Shown: positions 51,283 to 59,620 of the stretch, one piece after another
How positions within the stretch are numbered: position 1 is the stretch's first letter
Layout: each line of letters opens with the position of its first letter
Notes under the pieces: generated by a model
Told to the model about the DNA's origin: nothing
The model's input: only the letters and a program-made list of their open reading frames with translations
The model's database searches: none
Assembly (NCBI RefSeq): GCF_031844705.1
Contig: NZ_CP134609.1
Coordinates: forward strand, 4,898,001-4,962,000
Length of the DNA stretch: 64,000 bases
From: Streptomyces sp. ITFR-16
Lineage (GTDB): Bacteria; Actinomycetota; Actinomycetes; Streptomycetales; Streptomycetaceae
Direction of reading: 5' to 3'
Position numbers and translations under genes: made by a program

Positions 51283-52065
51283 TCACAGGGCCTCCAATGC
51301 GTCTCGGAGCCGGCGCAGCAGGGCGACGTCGGGGTCGGCCGTGACCTCGGGGAACGCGATCCGGCCGGCGGCCGGGTCCGCCGTCTCCCGTACCGCGGCG
51401 ACCAGTCCGGCGGCCGCGAGGCGGCGCAGGTCGACGAGGGTGTGGAAGGCCGACCTGCCGAGGTCCTGGGCGATGTCGGTGGCGGTACGCACCCCGTCCA
51501 CGCGCTCCAGGACGCGGCGCTGGCGCGGCGGCACGGGGGAGTCGGCCGGGTGGCCGGTCCGCACCAGCGGGGCGCTGTCGGTGACCGCATCCGGCCAGAT
51601 CCGGTCCAGCAGCTCCCGGCGCCGGAGCGTCTCGCGCTGCACGGCGTCCACCGGGACGGGGCGGACGGGACCGATCCAGTGCGCGACCCCGTAGCGGAAG
51701 CGGGCCGGGGTCCGGGTCGGGGCGAGCGCGAAGAACGCCGCGTCGTACAGCGCGCCCAGATGGCACAGCTCCAGCGCGCCGCCCGGCACCCGGCCGCTGT
51801 CCACGAGATGCCGGCCGACCCGCTGCCCGGCACCCGCCTCGGCGACCGCGTCCCACCAGCCCTCGCGGCGCAGGGCACCGCCCCGGGTGAGCAGGACCTC
51901 GATGCCGGGGGTGGACGGGCTCTCGGCGTGGACCACCTTGCCGTCGGCCAGATAGAGCGTGCCGCGGTCGCGCATCAGGGCGCCGGTGGCCCGTTCGGCG
52001 GCGAGGCGCTGGAGCATGGGCGAGAGGACGGGGGCCGGGTCGGGGGCGGGGGCGGTCGCTCTCAT
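51283..52065 (-). CDS. DUF4388 (PATAN-like) domain protein
   Basis: 260 residues, ATG at 52065. The N-terminal half matches DUF4388: LQRLAAERATGALMRDRGTL, YLADGKVVHAESP, then GALELCHLGALYDAAFFAL. DUF4388 is related to the PATAN domain of signalling proteins and binds small molecules or other proteins. The C-terminal half (VLERVDGVRTATDIAQDLGR) looks like a winged-helix or helical effector domain. Its start overlaps the end of the first roadblock gene in ATGA. In similar proteins this architecture links GTPase-type signals to downstream processes. Confidence 0.8.
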   Translation of the reverse strand: MRATAPAPDPAPVLSPMLQRLAAERATGALMRDRGTLYLADGKVVHAESPSTPGIEVLLTRGGALRREGWWDAVAEAGAGQRVGRHLVDSGRVPGGALELCHLGALYDAAFFALAPTRTPARFRYGVAHWIGPVRPVPVDAVQRETLRRRELLDRIWPDAVTDSAPLVRTGHPADSPVPPRQRRVLERVDGVRTATDIAQDLGRSAFHTLVDLRRLAAAGLVAAVRETADPAAGRIAFPEVTADPDVALLRRLRDALEAL

Positions 52066-52493
52066 GCGAGGACCAGCCGCTCGGCCATCTCGCCCAGCCG
52101 TATCCGGGCGAGGGCGAGATTGCCCTCCGCGCGGTCCAGCCACAGATGGAGGAAGACGCTGCTGTCGAAGTCCGTCTCCACGAACCGGAGGATGTGGTAA
52201 CCGGCCCGGGTGGTGACGATGACGTCCTCGACCGGGGGTGGCGCCCCCGCCCCCTGTGGCGCCTCCGGGTCCGATGCGGCGGCGGAGGGCTCGGGTGACC
52301 CGGCGGCGAACGCGGGCTGTTCCGCCGCCATCCGCGCCACCTCGGCCGTCTCCGCCGCGGTGGCCTCGTGGTCGCCGTTGGGCGAGTCCCCGATGGTGCC
52401 GAGGGCGAGACCGCTCGTCCAGTCGACCACGGCGGCGCCACGGGCACCGGGCAGTCTCATGACATCGAGCAGGCACTCGTCGATTCCGGGCAC
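52062..52493 (-). CDS. Roadblock-like protein with low-complexity insert
   Basis: 143 residues from GTG 52493, with GGAGGGGAG upstream. It starts IDECLLDVMRLPGARGAAVV and DWTSGLALGTIGDSP, like the roadblock protein at 50315. A long Ala/Pro/Glu-rich insert (about 65-88) is followed by a second conserved half (VEDVIVTTRAGYHILRFVE, FLHLWLDRAEGNLALARIRL). It is the first gene of the minus-strand operon and overlaps the DUF4388 gene by four bases. The insert may be a flexible loop. It is an orthologue-like partner of the other two roadblock genes. Confidence 0.8.
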   Translation of the reverse strand: MPGIDECLLDVMRLPGARGAAVVDWTSGLALGTIGDSPNGDHEATAAETAEVARMAAEQPAFAAGSPEPSAAASDPEAPQGAGAPPPVEDVIVTTRAGYHILRFVETDFDSSVFLHLWLDRAEGNLALARIRLGEMAERLVLA

Positions 52494-52508
52494 GCGAACT
52501 CCCCTCCG

Positions 52509-52546
52509 ACGTTGCGTGCGGCTGTGACCCTGAGGTTACGCAACGT
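52509..52546. promoter_or_regulatory. Inverted repeat upstream of the roadblock operon
   Basis: Perfect nine-base arms ACGTTGCGT (52509-52517) and ACGCAACGT (52538-52546) separated by 20 bases, between 16 and 53 bases before the first roadblock start. The spacing (two turns) fits binding by a dimer; the binder is unknown. Confidence 0.45.
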
Positions 52547-52660
52547 GCTCACTCCAGGTGGAGATTCTGGCAATTTCCACGGGTACATGCAGGTGGTGCG
52601 GGAAAATGCCCGGCCGCCTCCCCGTCGGGGGGCCTGCGGGGCGGCGGCGGCCCCACCCTG

Positions 52661-52696
52661 TTGACTGGAGCTATTCACTCGATCAGGATGTGAATA
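52661..52696 (+). promoter_or_regulatory. hutU promoter with overlapping dyad
   Basis: TTGACT (52661-52666), 17 bases, CAGGAT (52684-52689) forms a good promoter. The arms TATTCAC (52672-52678) and GTGAATA (52690-52696) form a perfect seven-base dyad with 11 bases between. The dyad covers the spacer and the -10, so a bound regulator would block RNA polymerase. The start would lie about 30 bases before the hutU ATG. Confidence 0.65.
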
Positions 52697-52726
52697 CAAA
52701 AATCACAGTCGCGAGGAGGCATTGCC

Positions 52727-54388
52727 ATGTCAGGACCCCGCCCCGTACGGGCACCGCGCGGTACCGAACTGAGCGCCCTGGGATGGCAGCAGGAAGCCGC
52801 CCTGCGCATGCTGCAGAACAACCTCGACCCCGAGGTCGCCGAGCACCCCGACAAGCTCGTCGTCTACGGCGGCACCGGCAAGGCGGCCCGCGACTGGCGC
52901 TCCTTCGACGCGATGGTCCGCACCCTGCGCACGCTCAAGCAGGACGAGACGATGCTCGTCCAGTCCGGCCGGCCGGTCGGTGTCATGCAGACGCACGAGT
53001 GGGCTCCCCGGGTCCTGATCGCCAACTCCAACCTGGTCGGCGACTGGGCGAACTGGGAGGAGTTCCGCCGCCTGGAGGCGCTCGGCCTCACCATGTACGG
53101 CCAGATGACCGCCGGATCGTGGATCTACATCGGCACGCAGGGCATCCTGCAGGGCACGTACGAGACGTTCGCCGCCGTCGCCGCCAAGAAGTTCGGCGGC
53201 ACACTGGCCGGGACGATCACGCTGACCGCGGGGCTCGGCGGCATGGGCGGCGCCCAGCCGCTCGCCGTCACCATGAACGACGGCGTCGCGATCTGTATCG
53301 ACTGCGACCCGCGCGCCATCGACCGCCGCATCGAGCACCGCTACCTGGACGTGAAGGCCGACAGCCTGGAGCACGCGCTCCAGCTGGCCGTCGAGGCGCG
53401 CGACGCCCGCCGCCCGCTCTCCATCGGACTGCTGGGCAACGCGGCGGAGCTGCTGCCCCGGATGCTCGCCGAGAGCGCGCCGGTCGACATCGTCACCGAC
53501 CAGACCAGTGCGCACGACCCACTGGCCTACCTCCCGCTCGGCGTCGACTTCGACGACATGGCCGACCTCGCCGCCGAGAAGCCCGCCGACTTCACCCAGC
53601 GCGCGCGGGAGTCCATGGCCCGGCACGTCGAGGCCATGGTCGGCTTCATGGACGCCGGCGCCGAGGTCTTCGACTACGGCAACTCGATCCGCGGCGAGGC
53701 CCGGCTCGCCGGGTACGAGCGGGCCTTCGACTTCCCCGGCTTCGTACCCGCCTACATCCGGCCGCTGTTCTGCGAGGGCAAGGGGCCGTTCCGCTGGGCG
53801 GCGCTCTCCGGTGAGGCGTCCGACATCCACAAGACCGACAAGGCGATGCTGGAGCTGTTCCCGGAGAACGAGTCGCTGCACCGCTGGATCAAGATGGCCT
53901 GCGAGCGCGTCCACTTCCAGGGGCTGCCCGCCCGCATCTGCTGGCTCGGCTACGGCGAACGGGACCGGGCCGGCGAGCGGTTCAACGACATGGTGGCGAG
54001 CGGCGAGCTGGCGGCGCCGCTGGCGATCGGGCGCGACCACCTGGACTGCGGCTCGGTGGCCTCCCCGTACCGCGAGACCGAGGCCATGCTCGACGGGTCC
54101 GACGCGATCGCCGACTGGCCGCTGCTGAACGCCATGGTCAACGTGGCCTCGGGCGCCTCCTGGGTCTCCCTCCACCACGGCGGCGGGGTCGGCATGGGCC
54201 GCTCCATCCACGCCGGACAGGTGACGGTCGCCGACGGCACGAAGCTGGCCGGCGAGAAGATCCGCCGGGTGCTGACCAACGACCCCGGCATGGGCGTCAT
54301 CCGGCACGTGGACGCGGGCTACGACATCGCGGAGTCTGTCGCCGGTGACAAGGGCGTCCGGATCCCGATGACGGAGGGCGGGGCATGA
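52727..54388 (+). CDS. hutU: Urocanate hydratase
   Basis: 553 residues from ATG 52727, with GAGGAGG upstream; the family is 550-560 residues. NAD-binding GGMGGAQPLAVTMNDG, the conserved Cys region PARICWLGYGERDRAG and the C-terminal HHGGGVGMGRSIHAGQ are intact. It converts urocanate to 4-imidazolone-5-propionate, the second step of histidine breakdown. It is the first gene of the hut operon here; hutH (histidine ammonia-lyase) is not in the window and presumably lies elsewhere. Confidence 0.97.
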   Translation: MSGPRPVRAPRGTELSALGWQQEAALRMLQNNLDPEVAEHPDKLVVYGGTGKAARDWRSFDAMVRTLRTLKQDETMLVQSGRPVGVMQTHEWAPRVLIANSNLVGDWANWEEFRRLEALGLTMYGQMTAGSWIYIGTQGILQGTYETFAAVAAKKFGGTLAGTITLTAGLGGMGGAQPLAVTMNDGVAICIDCDPRAIDRRIEHRYLDVKADSLEHALQLAVEARDARRPLSIGLLGNAAELLPRMLAESAPVDIVTDQTSAHDPLAYLPLGVDFDDMADLAAEKPADFTQRARESMARHVEAMVGFMDAGAEVFDYGNSIRGEARLAGYERAFDFPGFVPAYIRPLFCEGKGPFRWAALSGEASDIHKTDKAMLELFPENESLHRWIKMACERVHFQGLPARICWLGYGERDRAGERFNDMVASGELAAPLAIGRDHLDCGSVASPYRETEAMLDGSDAIADWPLLNAMVNVASGASWVSLHHGGGVGMGRSIHAGQVTVADGTKLAGEKIRRVLTNDPGMGVIRHVDAGYDIAESVAGDKGVRIPMTEGGA

Positions 54389-55644
54389 CGGCCTCCCGGC
54401 CGGCCGGAGGTCCCTCCTTCCAGGACATGTGGCGCGAGCTCGCGCCCATCGGCCGGCACTCCGGCAGCGGTGGGTACCGGCGGTACGCCTGGACGGCCGC
54501 CGACACCGAGTGCCGGGAGTGGTTCCGGGCGCAGGCCGAGGCGCGCGGGCTGGCCCTGGAGACCGACCGGAACGGCAACCAGTGGGCCTGGCTCGGCGAC
54601 CCCCTCGCGGGCGACGCCGTCGTCACCGGCTCGCACCTCGACTCCGTCCCCGACGGCGGCGCCTTCGACGGGCCGCTCGGGGTCGTCTCCTCCTTCGCCG
54701 CGCTCGACGAACTCCGCCGCAGGGAAGCGGAGTTCACCCGGCCGCTGGCGATCACCAACTTCGGCGACGAGGAAGGGGCCCGGTTCGGCCTGGCCTGCGT
54801 CGGCTCCCGGCTCGCCGCCGGACAGCTGACCGTCGAGGCCGCGCACCGGCTCCGCGACGGGGACGGGGTCACGCTCCCGCAGGCCATGGCGGCGGCCGGC
54901 CACGACCCCGACACCATCGGCCCCGACCCCGAACGGCTCGCCCGGATCGGCGCGTTCGTCGAGCTGCACGTCGAACAGGGCCGCGCCCTGGACCTCACCG
55001 GCGACCCCGTCGGCATCGCCTCCGCGATCTGGCCGCACGGCCGCTGGCGCTTCGACTTCCGGGGCGAGGCCAACCACGCGGGCACCACCCGCCTCGCCGA
55101 CCGCCGCGACCCGATGCTCACGTACGCCGAGACCGTCCTCGCCGCCCGCCGGGAGGCGGAGCTGGCCGGGGCTCTCGCCACCTTCGGCAAGATCGCCGTC
55201 GAGCCGAACGGGGTCAACGCCATCCCCTCCCTCGTGCGCGGCTGGCTCGACTCCCGCGCCGCCGACCAGGACGCCCTGGACACCGTCGTCACCGCGATCG
55301 AACGGGCCGCCCGGGAGCACGCCGACCGGGCCGGCATCGACCTCGACGTCGTACGGGAGTCGTTCACGCCCGTCGTGGAGTTCCAGCACGCCCTGCGGGA
55401 CGAACTGGGCAGCCTCCTGAAGGGCTCGGCCGCCGCCGGGGGCGACGGCCGCACCGTCCCCGTGCTCGGCACCGGCGCCGGACATGATGCGGGTATTTTG
55501 TCCGCTTCGGTCCCCACCGCCATGCTGTTCGTACGGAACCCCACCGGGATCTCGCACTCGCCGGCCGAACACGCCGCCGAGGACGACTGCGTGGCCGGGG
55601 TGATCGCACTCGCCGACGTACTGGAAGGTCTCGCGTGCCGCTGA
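54385..55644 (+). CDS. M20-family amidohydrolase in the hut operon (candidate N-formylglutamate deformylase)
   Basis: 419 residues from ATG 54385, overlapping hutU in ATGA. The M20 hydantoinase/carbamoylase family is shown by GSHLDSVPDGGAFDGPLG, the metal-binding TNFGDEEGARFG, ELHVEQGRALD and the substrate-binding MLFVRNPTGISHSP near the end. Homologues are usually annotated allantoate amidohydrolase or N-carbamoyl-amino-acid hydrolase. In this operon the HutF route makes N-formylglutamate, and no HutG-type gene is present, so this enzyme probably cleaves N-formylglutamate to glutamate and formate. That is inference from context. Confidence 0.85.
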   Translation: MTASRPAGGPSFQDMWRELAPIGRHSGSGGYRRYAWTAADTECREWFRAQAEARGLALETDRNGNQWAWLGDPLAGDAVVTGSHLDSVPDGGAFDGPLGVVSSFAALDELRRREAEFTRPLAITNFGDEEGARFGLACVGSRLAAGQLTVEAAHRLRDGDGVTLPQAMAAAGHDPDTIGPDPERLARIGAFVELHVEQGRALDLTGDPVGIASAIWPHGRWRFDFRGEANHAGTTRLADRRDPMLTYAETVLAARREAELAGALATFGKIAVEPNGVNAIPSLVRGWLDSRAADQDALDTVVTAIERAAREHADRAGIDLDVVRESFTPVVEFQHALRDELGSLLKGSAAAGGDGRTVPVLGTGAGHDAGILSASVPTAMLFVRNPTGISHSPAEHAAEDDCVAGVIALADVLEGLACR

Positions 55645-57032
55645 CAACGGAGCCGACGACGGAGCCGACGGGCAGGCCCGTCACCGTGACGTACTGGCTG
55701 TCCCATGCCTGGCTCGGCACCCATGTCGAGCCGGGCGTCGTCCTGGAGGTGACCGGCGGCCGGATCGCCGGGGTGCGGACCGGTATCGACGCCCCGCCGC
55801 CCGGCGCCACCGCGCTGCGCGGGCTCACCCTGCCCGGCCTCGCCAACGCCCACTCGCACGCCTTCCACCGCGCCCTGCGCTCCACCGTGCAGGTCGGCTC
55901 CGGCACCTTCTGGACCTGGCGCGAGATCATGTACCAGGTCGCGTCCCGGCTCACCCCCGACAGCTACTTCGCACTGGCCCGGGCCGTGTACGCCGAGATG
56001 GCGCTCGCCGGCATCACCGCGGTCGGCGAATTCCACTATCTGCACCACGGCCCGGACGGCACCCCGTACGACAACCCCAACGCGATGGGCGAGGCCCTGA
56101 TCGCGGCCGCCCGCGAGGCCGGTGTCCGGATCACGCTGCTGGACACCGCCTACCTCGCCGCCGGATTCGGCCCCGGTCCCTCCCGGTACCAGCAGCCCGA
56201 CCGGCACCAGATGCGCTTCTCCGACCGGACCGCCGACGGCTGGGCCGAGCGCGCCTCCCTGCTCAAGGGCGACGAGCACGCCCTGATCGGCGCCGCCATC
56301 CACTCCGTGCGGGCCGTCCCCGCCGACCAGCTCGCCACCGTCGCCGACTGGGCGCGGGAGCGGCAGGTCCCGCTCCATGTCCACCTCTCCGAACAGACCG
56401 CGGAGAACGACGCCTGCCTCGCCGCCCACGGCCGCACCCCCACCCGGCTCCTCGCCGACCACGGGGTCCTCGGCCCGGGCACCACCGGCGTCCACAACAC
56501 CCACCTCACCGACCAGGACATCGCGCTCATCGGCTCCTCGGCCACCGGCACCTGCATGTGCCCGACGACCGAACGCGACCTGGCCGACGGCATCGGCCCC
56601 GCCGCCGCCCTCCAGGGCGCGGGCTCCCCGCTCTCGCTCGGCAGCGACAGCCACGCCGTGATCGACCTCTTCGAGGAGGCGCGCGCGATGGAGCTCAACG
56701 AGCGCCTGCGCACCCGCACCCGGGGGCACTGGACCGCGGCCGCCCTGCTGCGCGCCGCCTCCGCCGACGGGCACGCGGCGCTGGGCCGGCCCGACGCGGG
56801 CCTCCTCGAACCGGGCGCGCCCGCCGATCTGGTCACCGTGGCCCTGGACTCCGTCAGAACGGCGGGGCCGGTACCCCGGCTGGGAGCGGAGACCGCCGTA
56901 TTCGCCGCCTCCGCCGCGGATGTGCGGCACACGGTGGTCGGTGGCCGGCACATCGTGCGCGACGGACACCACGCGCTGGTCGACGACGTCCCCGGAGCGC
57001 TCGTGAAGGCCGTCGCGGCCCTGCACCACTGA
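55635..57032 (+). CDS. hutF: Formimidoylglutamate deiminase
   Basis: 465 residues from GTG 55635, overlapping the M20 gene by ten bases. The amidohydrolase fold shows the zinc motif LPGLANAHSHAFHRAL near the N-terminus, VHLSEQTAEND, and the second metal site LSLGSDSHAVIDL. The family is HutF, which removes ammonia from N-formimidoyl-L-glutamate to give N-formyl-L-glutamate. This is the deiminase route, rather than the HutG formimidoylglutamase route. It needs a following deformylase, consistent with the preceding M20 enzyme. Confidence 0.94.
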   Translation: MPLTTEPTTEPTGRPVTVTYWLSHAWLGTHVEPGVVLEVTGGRIAGVRTGIDAPPPGATALRGLTLPGLANAHSHAFHRALRSTVQVGSGTFWTWREIMYQVASRLTPDSYFALARAVYAEMALAGITAVGEFHYLHHGPDGTPYDNPNAMGEALIAAAREAGVRITLLDTAYLAAGFGPGPSRYQQPDRHQMRFSDRTADGWAERASLLKGDEHALIGAAIHSVRAVPADQLATVADWARERQVPLHVHLSEQTAENDACLAAHGRTPTRLLADHGVLGPGTTGVHNTHLTDQDIALIGSSATGTCMCPTTERDLADGIGPAAALQGAGSPLSLGSDSHAVIDLFEEARAMELNERLRTRTRGHWTAAALLRAASADGHAALGRPDAGLLEPGAPADLVTVALDSVRTAGPVPRLGAETAVFAASAADVRHTVVGGRHIVRDGHHALVDDVPGALVKAVAALHH

Positions 57033-57085
57033 GCAGCGCGGCGCGCACCCCTCCGCCGCCCCCACGCAAGGAGAGCAGTCCCCCG

Positions 57086-58273
57086 ATGACGACGACCGCC
57101 ATCACCCACATCTCAGCCCTGGTCACCAACGACCCCTCCCTCGGTGACGGTTCCCCCCTCGGACTGGTCCGGGACGCGGCCGTCGTCATCGAGGGCGACC
57201 GCGTCGTCTGGACCGGTGAATCAAGCAAAGCACCCGCCACCGACAACGCCGTCGACGCGGGCGGCCGGGCCGTGATCCCCGGCTTCGTCGACTCCCACTC
57301 CCACCTCGTCTTCGCGGGCGACCGCACCCAGGAGTTCAACGCCCGGATGTCCGGCCGCGCCTACAGCGCGGGCGGCATCCGCACCACCGTGGCCGCGACC
57401 CGCGCCGCCACCGACGAGGAGCTCTCCGCCAACGTCGCCCGCTACCTCGCCGAGGCGCTGCGCCAGGGCACCACCACGTTCGAGACCAAGTCCGGCTACG
57501 GACTCACCGTCGAGGACGAGGCCCGCGCGCTGCGCGTCGCGGCCCGCCACACCGACGAGGTCACCTTCCTCGGCGCCCACATCGTCTCCCCGGACTACGC
57601 CGACGACCCGGCCGGATACGTCGACCTGGTCACCGGCCCGATGCTCGACGCCTGCGCCCCGTACGCCCGCTGGATCGACGTCTTCTGCGAGCGGGGCGCC
57701 TTCGACGGGGACCAGGCCCGGACGATCCTGACCGCAGGCCGGGCCAGGGGCCTGCACCCCCGGGTCCACGCCAACCAGCTCGGGCACGGACCGGGGGTCC
57801 AGCTCGCCGTGGAGCTGGACGCCGCGTCCGCCGACCACTGCACCCATCTCACCGACGCCGATGTGGACGCCCTGGCCCAGTCGGACACCGTCGCCACGCT
57901 GCTGCCGGGCGCCGAGTTCTCCACCCGCGCCGCCTGGCCCGACGCCCGCAGGCTCCTCGACGCGGGCGCCGCGGTCGCGCTGTCCACGGACTGCAACCCT
58001 GGCTCGTCGTTCACCTCGTCCCTGCCGTTCTGCGTCGCGCTGGCCGTGCGCGACATGGGCATGACCCCCGACGAGGCGCTCTGGTCCGCCACGGCGGGCG
58101 GCGCCGCGGCCCTGCGCCGCGACGACATCGGCCGCATCGCCCCCGGCGCCCGCGCCGACCTGGTGCTCCTGGACGCCCCCAGCCATGTCCACCTCGCCTA
58201 CCGGCCGGGTGTGCCGCTGGTCCACGAGGTCTGGCGGCGCGGGGAGCGCGTCGTGGCCCCGTACAGCGGCTGA
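57086..58273 (+). CDS. hutI: Imidazolonepropionase
   Basis: 395 residues from ATG 57086, with AAGGAG about 15 bases upstream, a rather long spacing. The amidohydrolase core has PGFVDSHSHLVFAGDR, TTFETKSGYGL, HANQLGHG and ALSTDCNPGSS. It hydrolyses imidazolone propionate to N-formimidoylglutamate, the third step of histidine breakdown. It is the last gene of the operon hutU-M20-hutF-hutI, 53 bases after hutF, and a terminator follows. So the operon makes all enzymes from urocanate to (inferred) glutamate. Confidence 0.97.
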   Translation: MTTTAITHISALVTNDPSLGDGSPLGLVRDAAVVIEGDRVVWTGESSKAPATDNAVDAGGRAVIPGFVDSHSHLVFAGDRTQEFNARMSGRAYSAGGIRTTVAATRAATDEELSANVARYLAEALRQGTTTFETKSGYGLTVEDEARALRVAARHTDEVTFLGAHIVSPDYADDPAGYVDLVTGPMLDACAPYARWIDVFCERGAFDGDQARTILTAGRARGLHPRVHANQLGHGPGVQLAVELDAASADHCTHLTDADVDALAQSDTVATLLPGAEFSTRAAWPDARRLLDAGAAVALSTDCNPGSSFTSSLPFCVALAVRDMGMTPDEALWSATAGGAAALRRDDIGRIAPGARADLVLLDAPSHVHLAYRPGVPLVHEVWRRGERVVAPYSG

Positions 58274-58302
58274 CCGGTGGCGGAATGCGGCCGGAACGCG
58301 GA

Positions 58303-58331
58303 AGGACCTGCCCCTCGGCGGGGCAGGTCCT
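58303..58331. terminator. Terminator after hutI
   Basis: A 12-base-pair stem AGGACCTGCCCC (58303-58314) with GGGGCAGGTCCT (58320-58331) and a five-base loop, between converging hutI and the sigma factor gene. Confidence 0.9.
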
Positions 58332-58367
58332 CGGGTCCGGCAGGCCGCACGGGGCGGGCCGGCCCGC

Positions 58368-59336
58368 TCATTCCTCCAGGGTCAGCCCCTTGCGGAGCTT
58401 GACCAGGGTGCGCGAGAGCAGCCTGGACACGTGCATCTGGGAGATACCGAGCTCCTCGCCGATCTCCGACTGCGTCATGTTGGCGACGAAGCGGAGCGAG
58501 AGGATCGTCCGGTCGCGGCTCGGCAGCGCGGCGATCAGCGGCTTCAGGGACTCGACGTACTCGATGCCCTCCAGGCCGTGGTCCTCGTAGCCGATCCGGT
58601 CCGTCAGCGCGCCCTCGTGGTCGTCCTCCTCGGGCTTGGCGTCCAGCGAGCTCGCGGTGTACGCGTTGCTCGCGGCCATGCCCTCGACGACCTCGTCGTT
58701 GCCGATGCCCAGGCGGTCGGCGAGCTCGCCCACGGTGGGCGCGCGGTCCAGCTGCTGGGCGAGCTCGTCGCCCGCCTTGGCCAGGTCGAGCCGCAGCTCC
58801 TGCAGGCGGCGCGGTACGCGCACGGACCAGCTGGTGTCGCGGAAGAAGCGCTTGATCTCACCGACGATGGTCGGCATCGCGAAGGTCGGGAACTCGACGC
58901 CCCGGCTGAGCTCGAAGCGGTCGATCGCCTTGATCAGGCCGATGGTGCCGACCTGGATGATGTCCTCCATCGGTTCGCTGCGGGAGCGGAACCGGGAGGC
59001 GGCGAACTTGACCAGGGCGAGATTCAGCTCGACGAGCGTGTTGCGTACGTAGGAGTACTCGTGCGTGCCCTCTTCGAGGGACTCGAGCCGGGCGAAGAGC
59101 GTCTTCGACAGGGCCCTGGCGTCCAGCGGCCCCACTTCGGAGTAGGGCGGGATCTCGGGAAGTCCTTCGAGACCGTCCGTGGTGCCTTCGGTACTGCGGG
59201 TGTCACTGCCACTGCTGAGGGTGTTCGTGCGCGTGCCGTCCAGGACGGTCGCAGCAGGGGAGTCTGATTCGGTCAGTCCCTGAGGACATGCCGACGTCGC
59301 GTTGTGGGTACGCGATCCGTCGAGCCGGGGTGACAT
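58368..59336 (-). CDS. RNA polymerase sigma factor of the SigF/SigB group
   Basis: 322 residues; ATG 59336 is supported by GGAGGAGACC directly upstream, although the frame is open further. A Ser/Thr-rich leader of about 60 residues precedes the sigma core. Region 2 has DIIQVGTIGLIKAIDRFELS and FPTFAMPTIVGEIKRFFRDT; region 3 has PTVGELADRLGIGNDEVVEG; region 4 has MTQSEIGEELGISQMHVSRL. These fit the group 3 SigF/SigB/SigI type, which is controlled by anti-sigma HATPase and STAS proteins. Both such partners lie just upstream on the other strand. The role is probably stress response or late development. Confidence 0.93.
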   Translation of the reverse strand: MSPRLDGSRTHNATSACPQGLTESDSPAATVLDGTRTNTLSSGSDTRSTEGTTDGLEGLPEIPPYSEVGPLDARALSKTLFARLESLEEGTHEYSYVRNTLVELNLALVKFAASRFRSRSEPMEDIIQVGTIGLIKAIDRFELSRGVEFPTFAMPTIVGEIKRFFRDTSWSVRVPRRLQELRLDLAKAGDELAQQLDRAPTVGELADRLGIGNDEVVEGMAASNAYTASSLDAKPEEDDHEGALTDRIGYEDHGLEGIEYVESLKPLIAALPSRDRTILSLRFVANMTQSEIGEELGISQMHVSRLLSRTLVKLRKGLTLEE

Positions 59337-59570
59337 GGTCTCCTCCATCGTTCTCGGCATATGGCTGCCGATGCCCATACGTGTTCCTGCGGTGAAGCGG
59401 CGCCTCCAAAGCCGGCCGTGTTTTTGGGTGTCCCCCTACCCTTACCCGCTCCCCACCTGCCGTTACAAGCGCCAATTGACGCTATATGTCCGGTTTGTTG
59501 AGGTCTTCGGCTACCGCGTGGCGCACGGAACGCGTACTGTTTCAAGAACATCAGTGACAGCGGCAACGCA

Positions 59571-59592
59571 TCTGCATGCACGGTGATGCAGA
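59571..59592. promoter_or_regulatory. TCTGCAT-N8-ATGCAGA dyad before the STAS gene
   Basis: Perfect seven-base arms TCTGCAT (59571-59577) and ATGCAGA (59586-59592), 28 bases before the STAS start. The same arms occur with six-base spacing before the RpiR gene (49359-49378). Confidence 0.35.
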
Positions 59593-59620
59593 CAGTGACG
59601 AACGATGAAGAGGGACGGGC

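Noticed and set aside
52190..52205. A possible second TTA in the first roadblock gene (plus-strand GTAACC)
   Set aside because: In the correct frame the bases read GGT TAC (Gly-Tyr), not TTA.
54297..57065. Long antisense frame across the M20 and hutF genes
   Set aside because: It has low-complexity Ala/Gly/Arg content and lies fully opposite the hut genes, whose motifs are clear.
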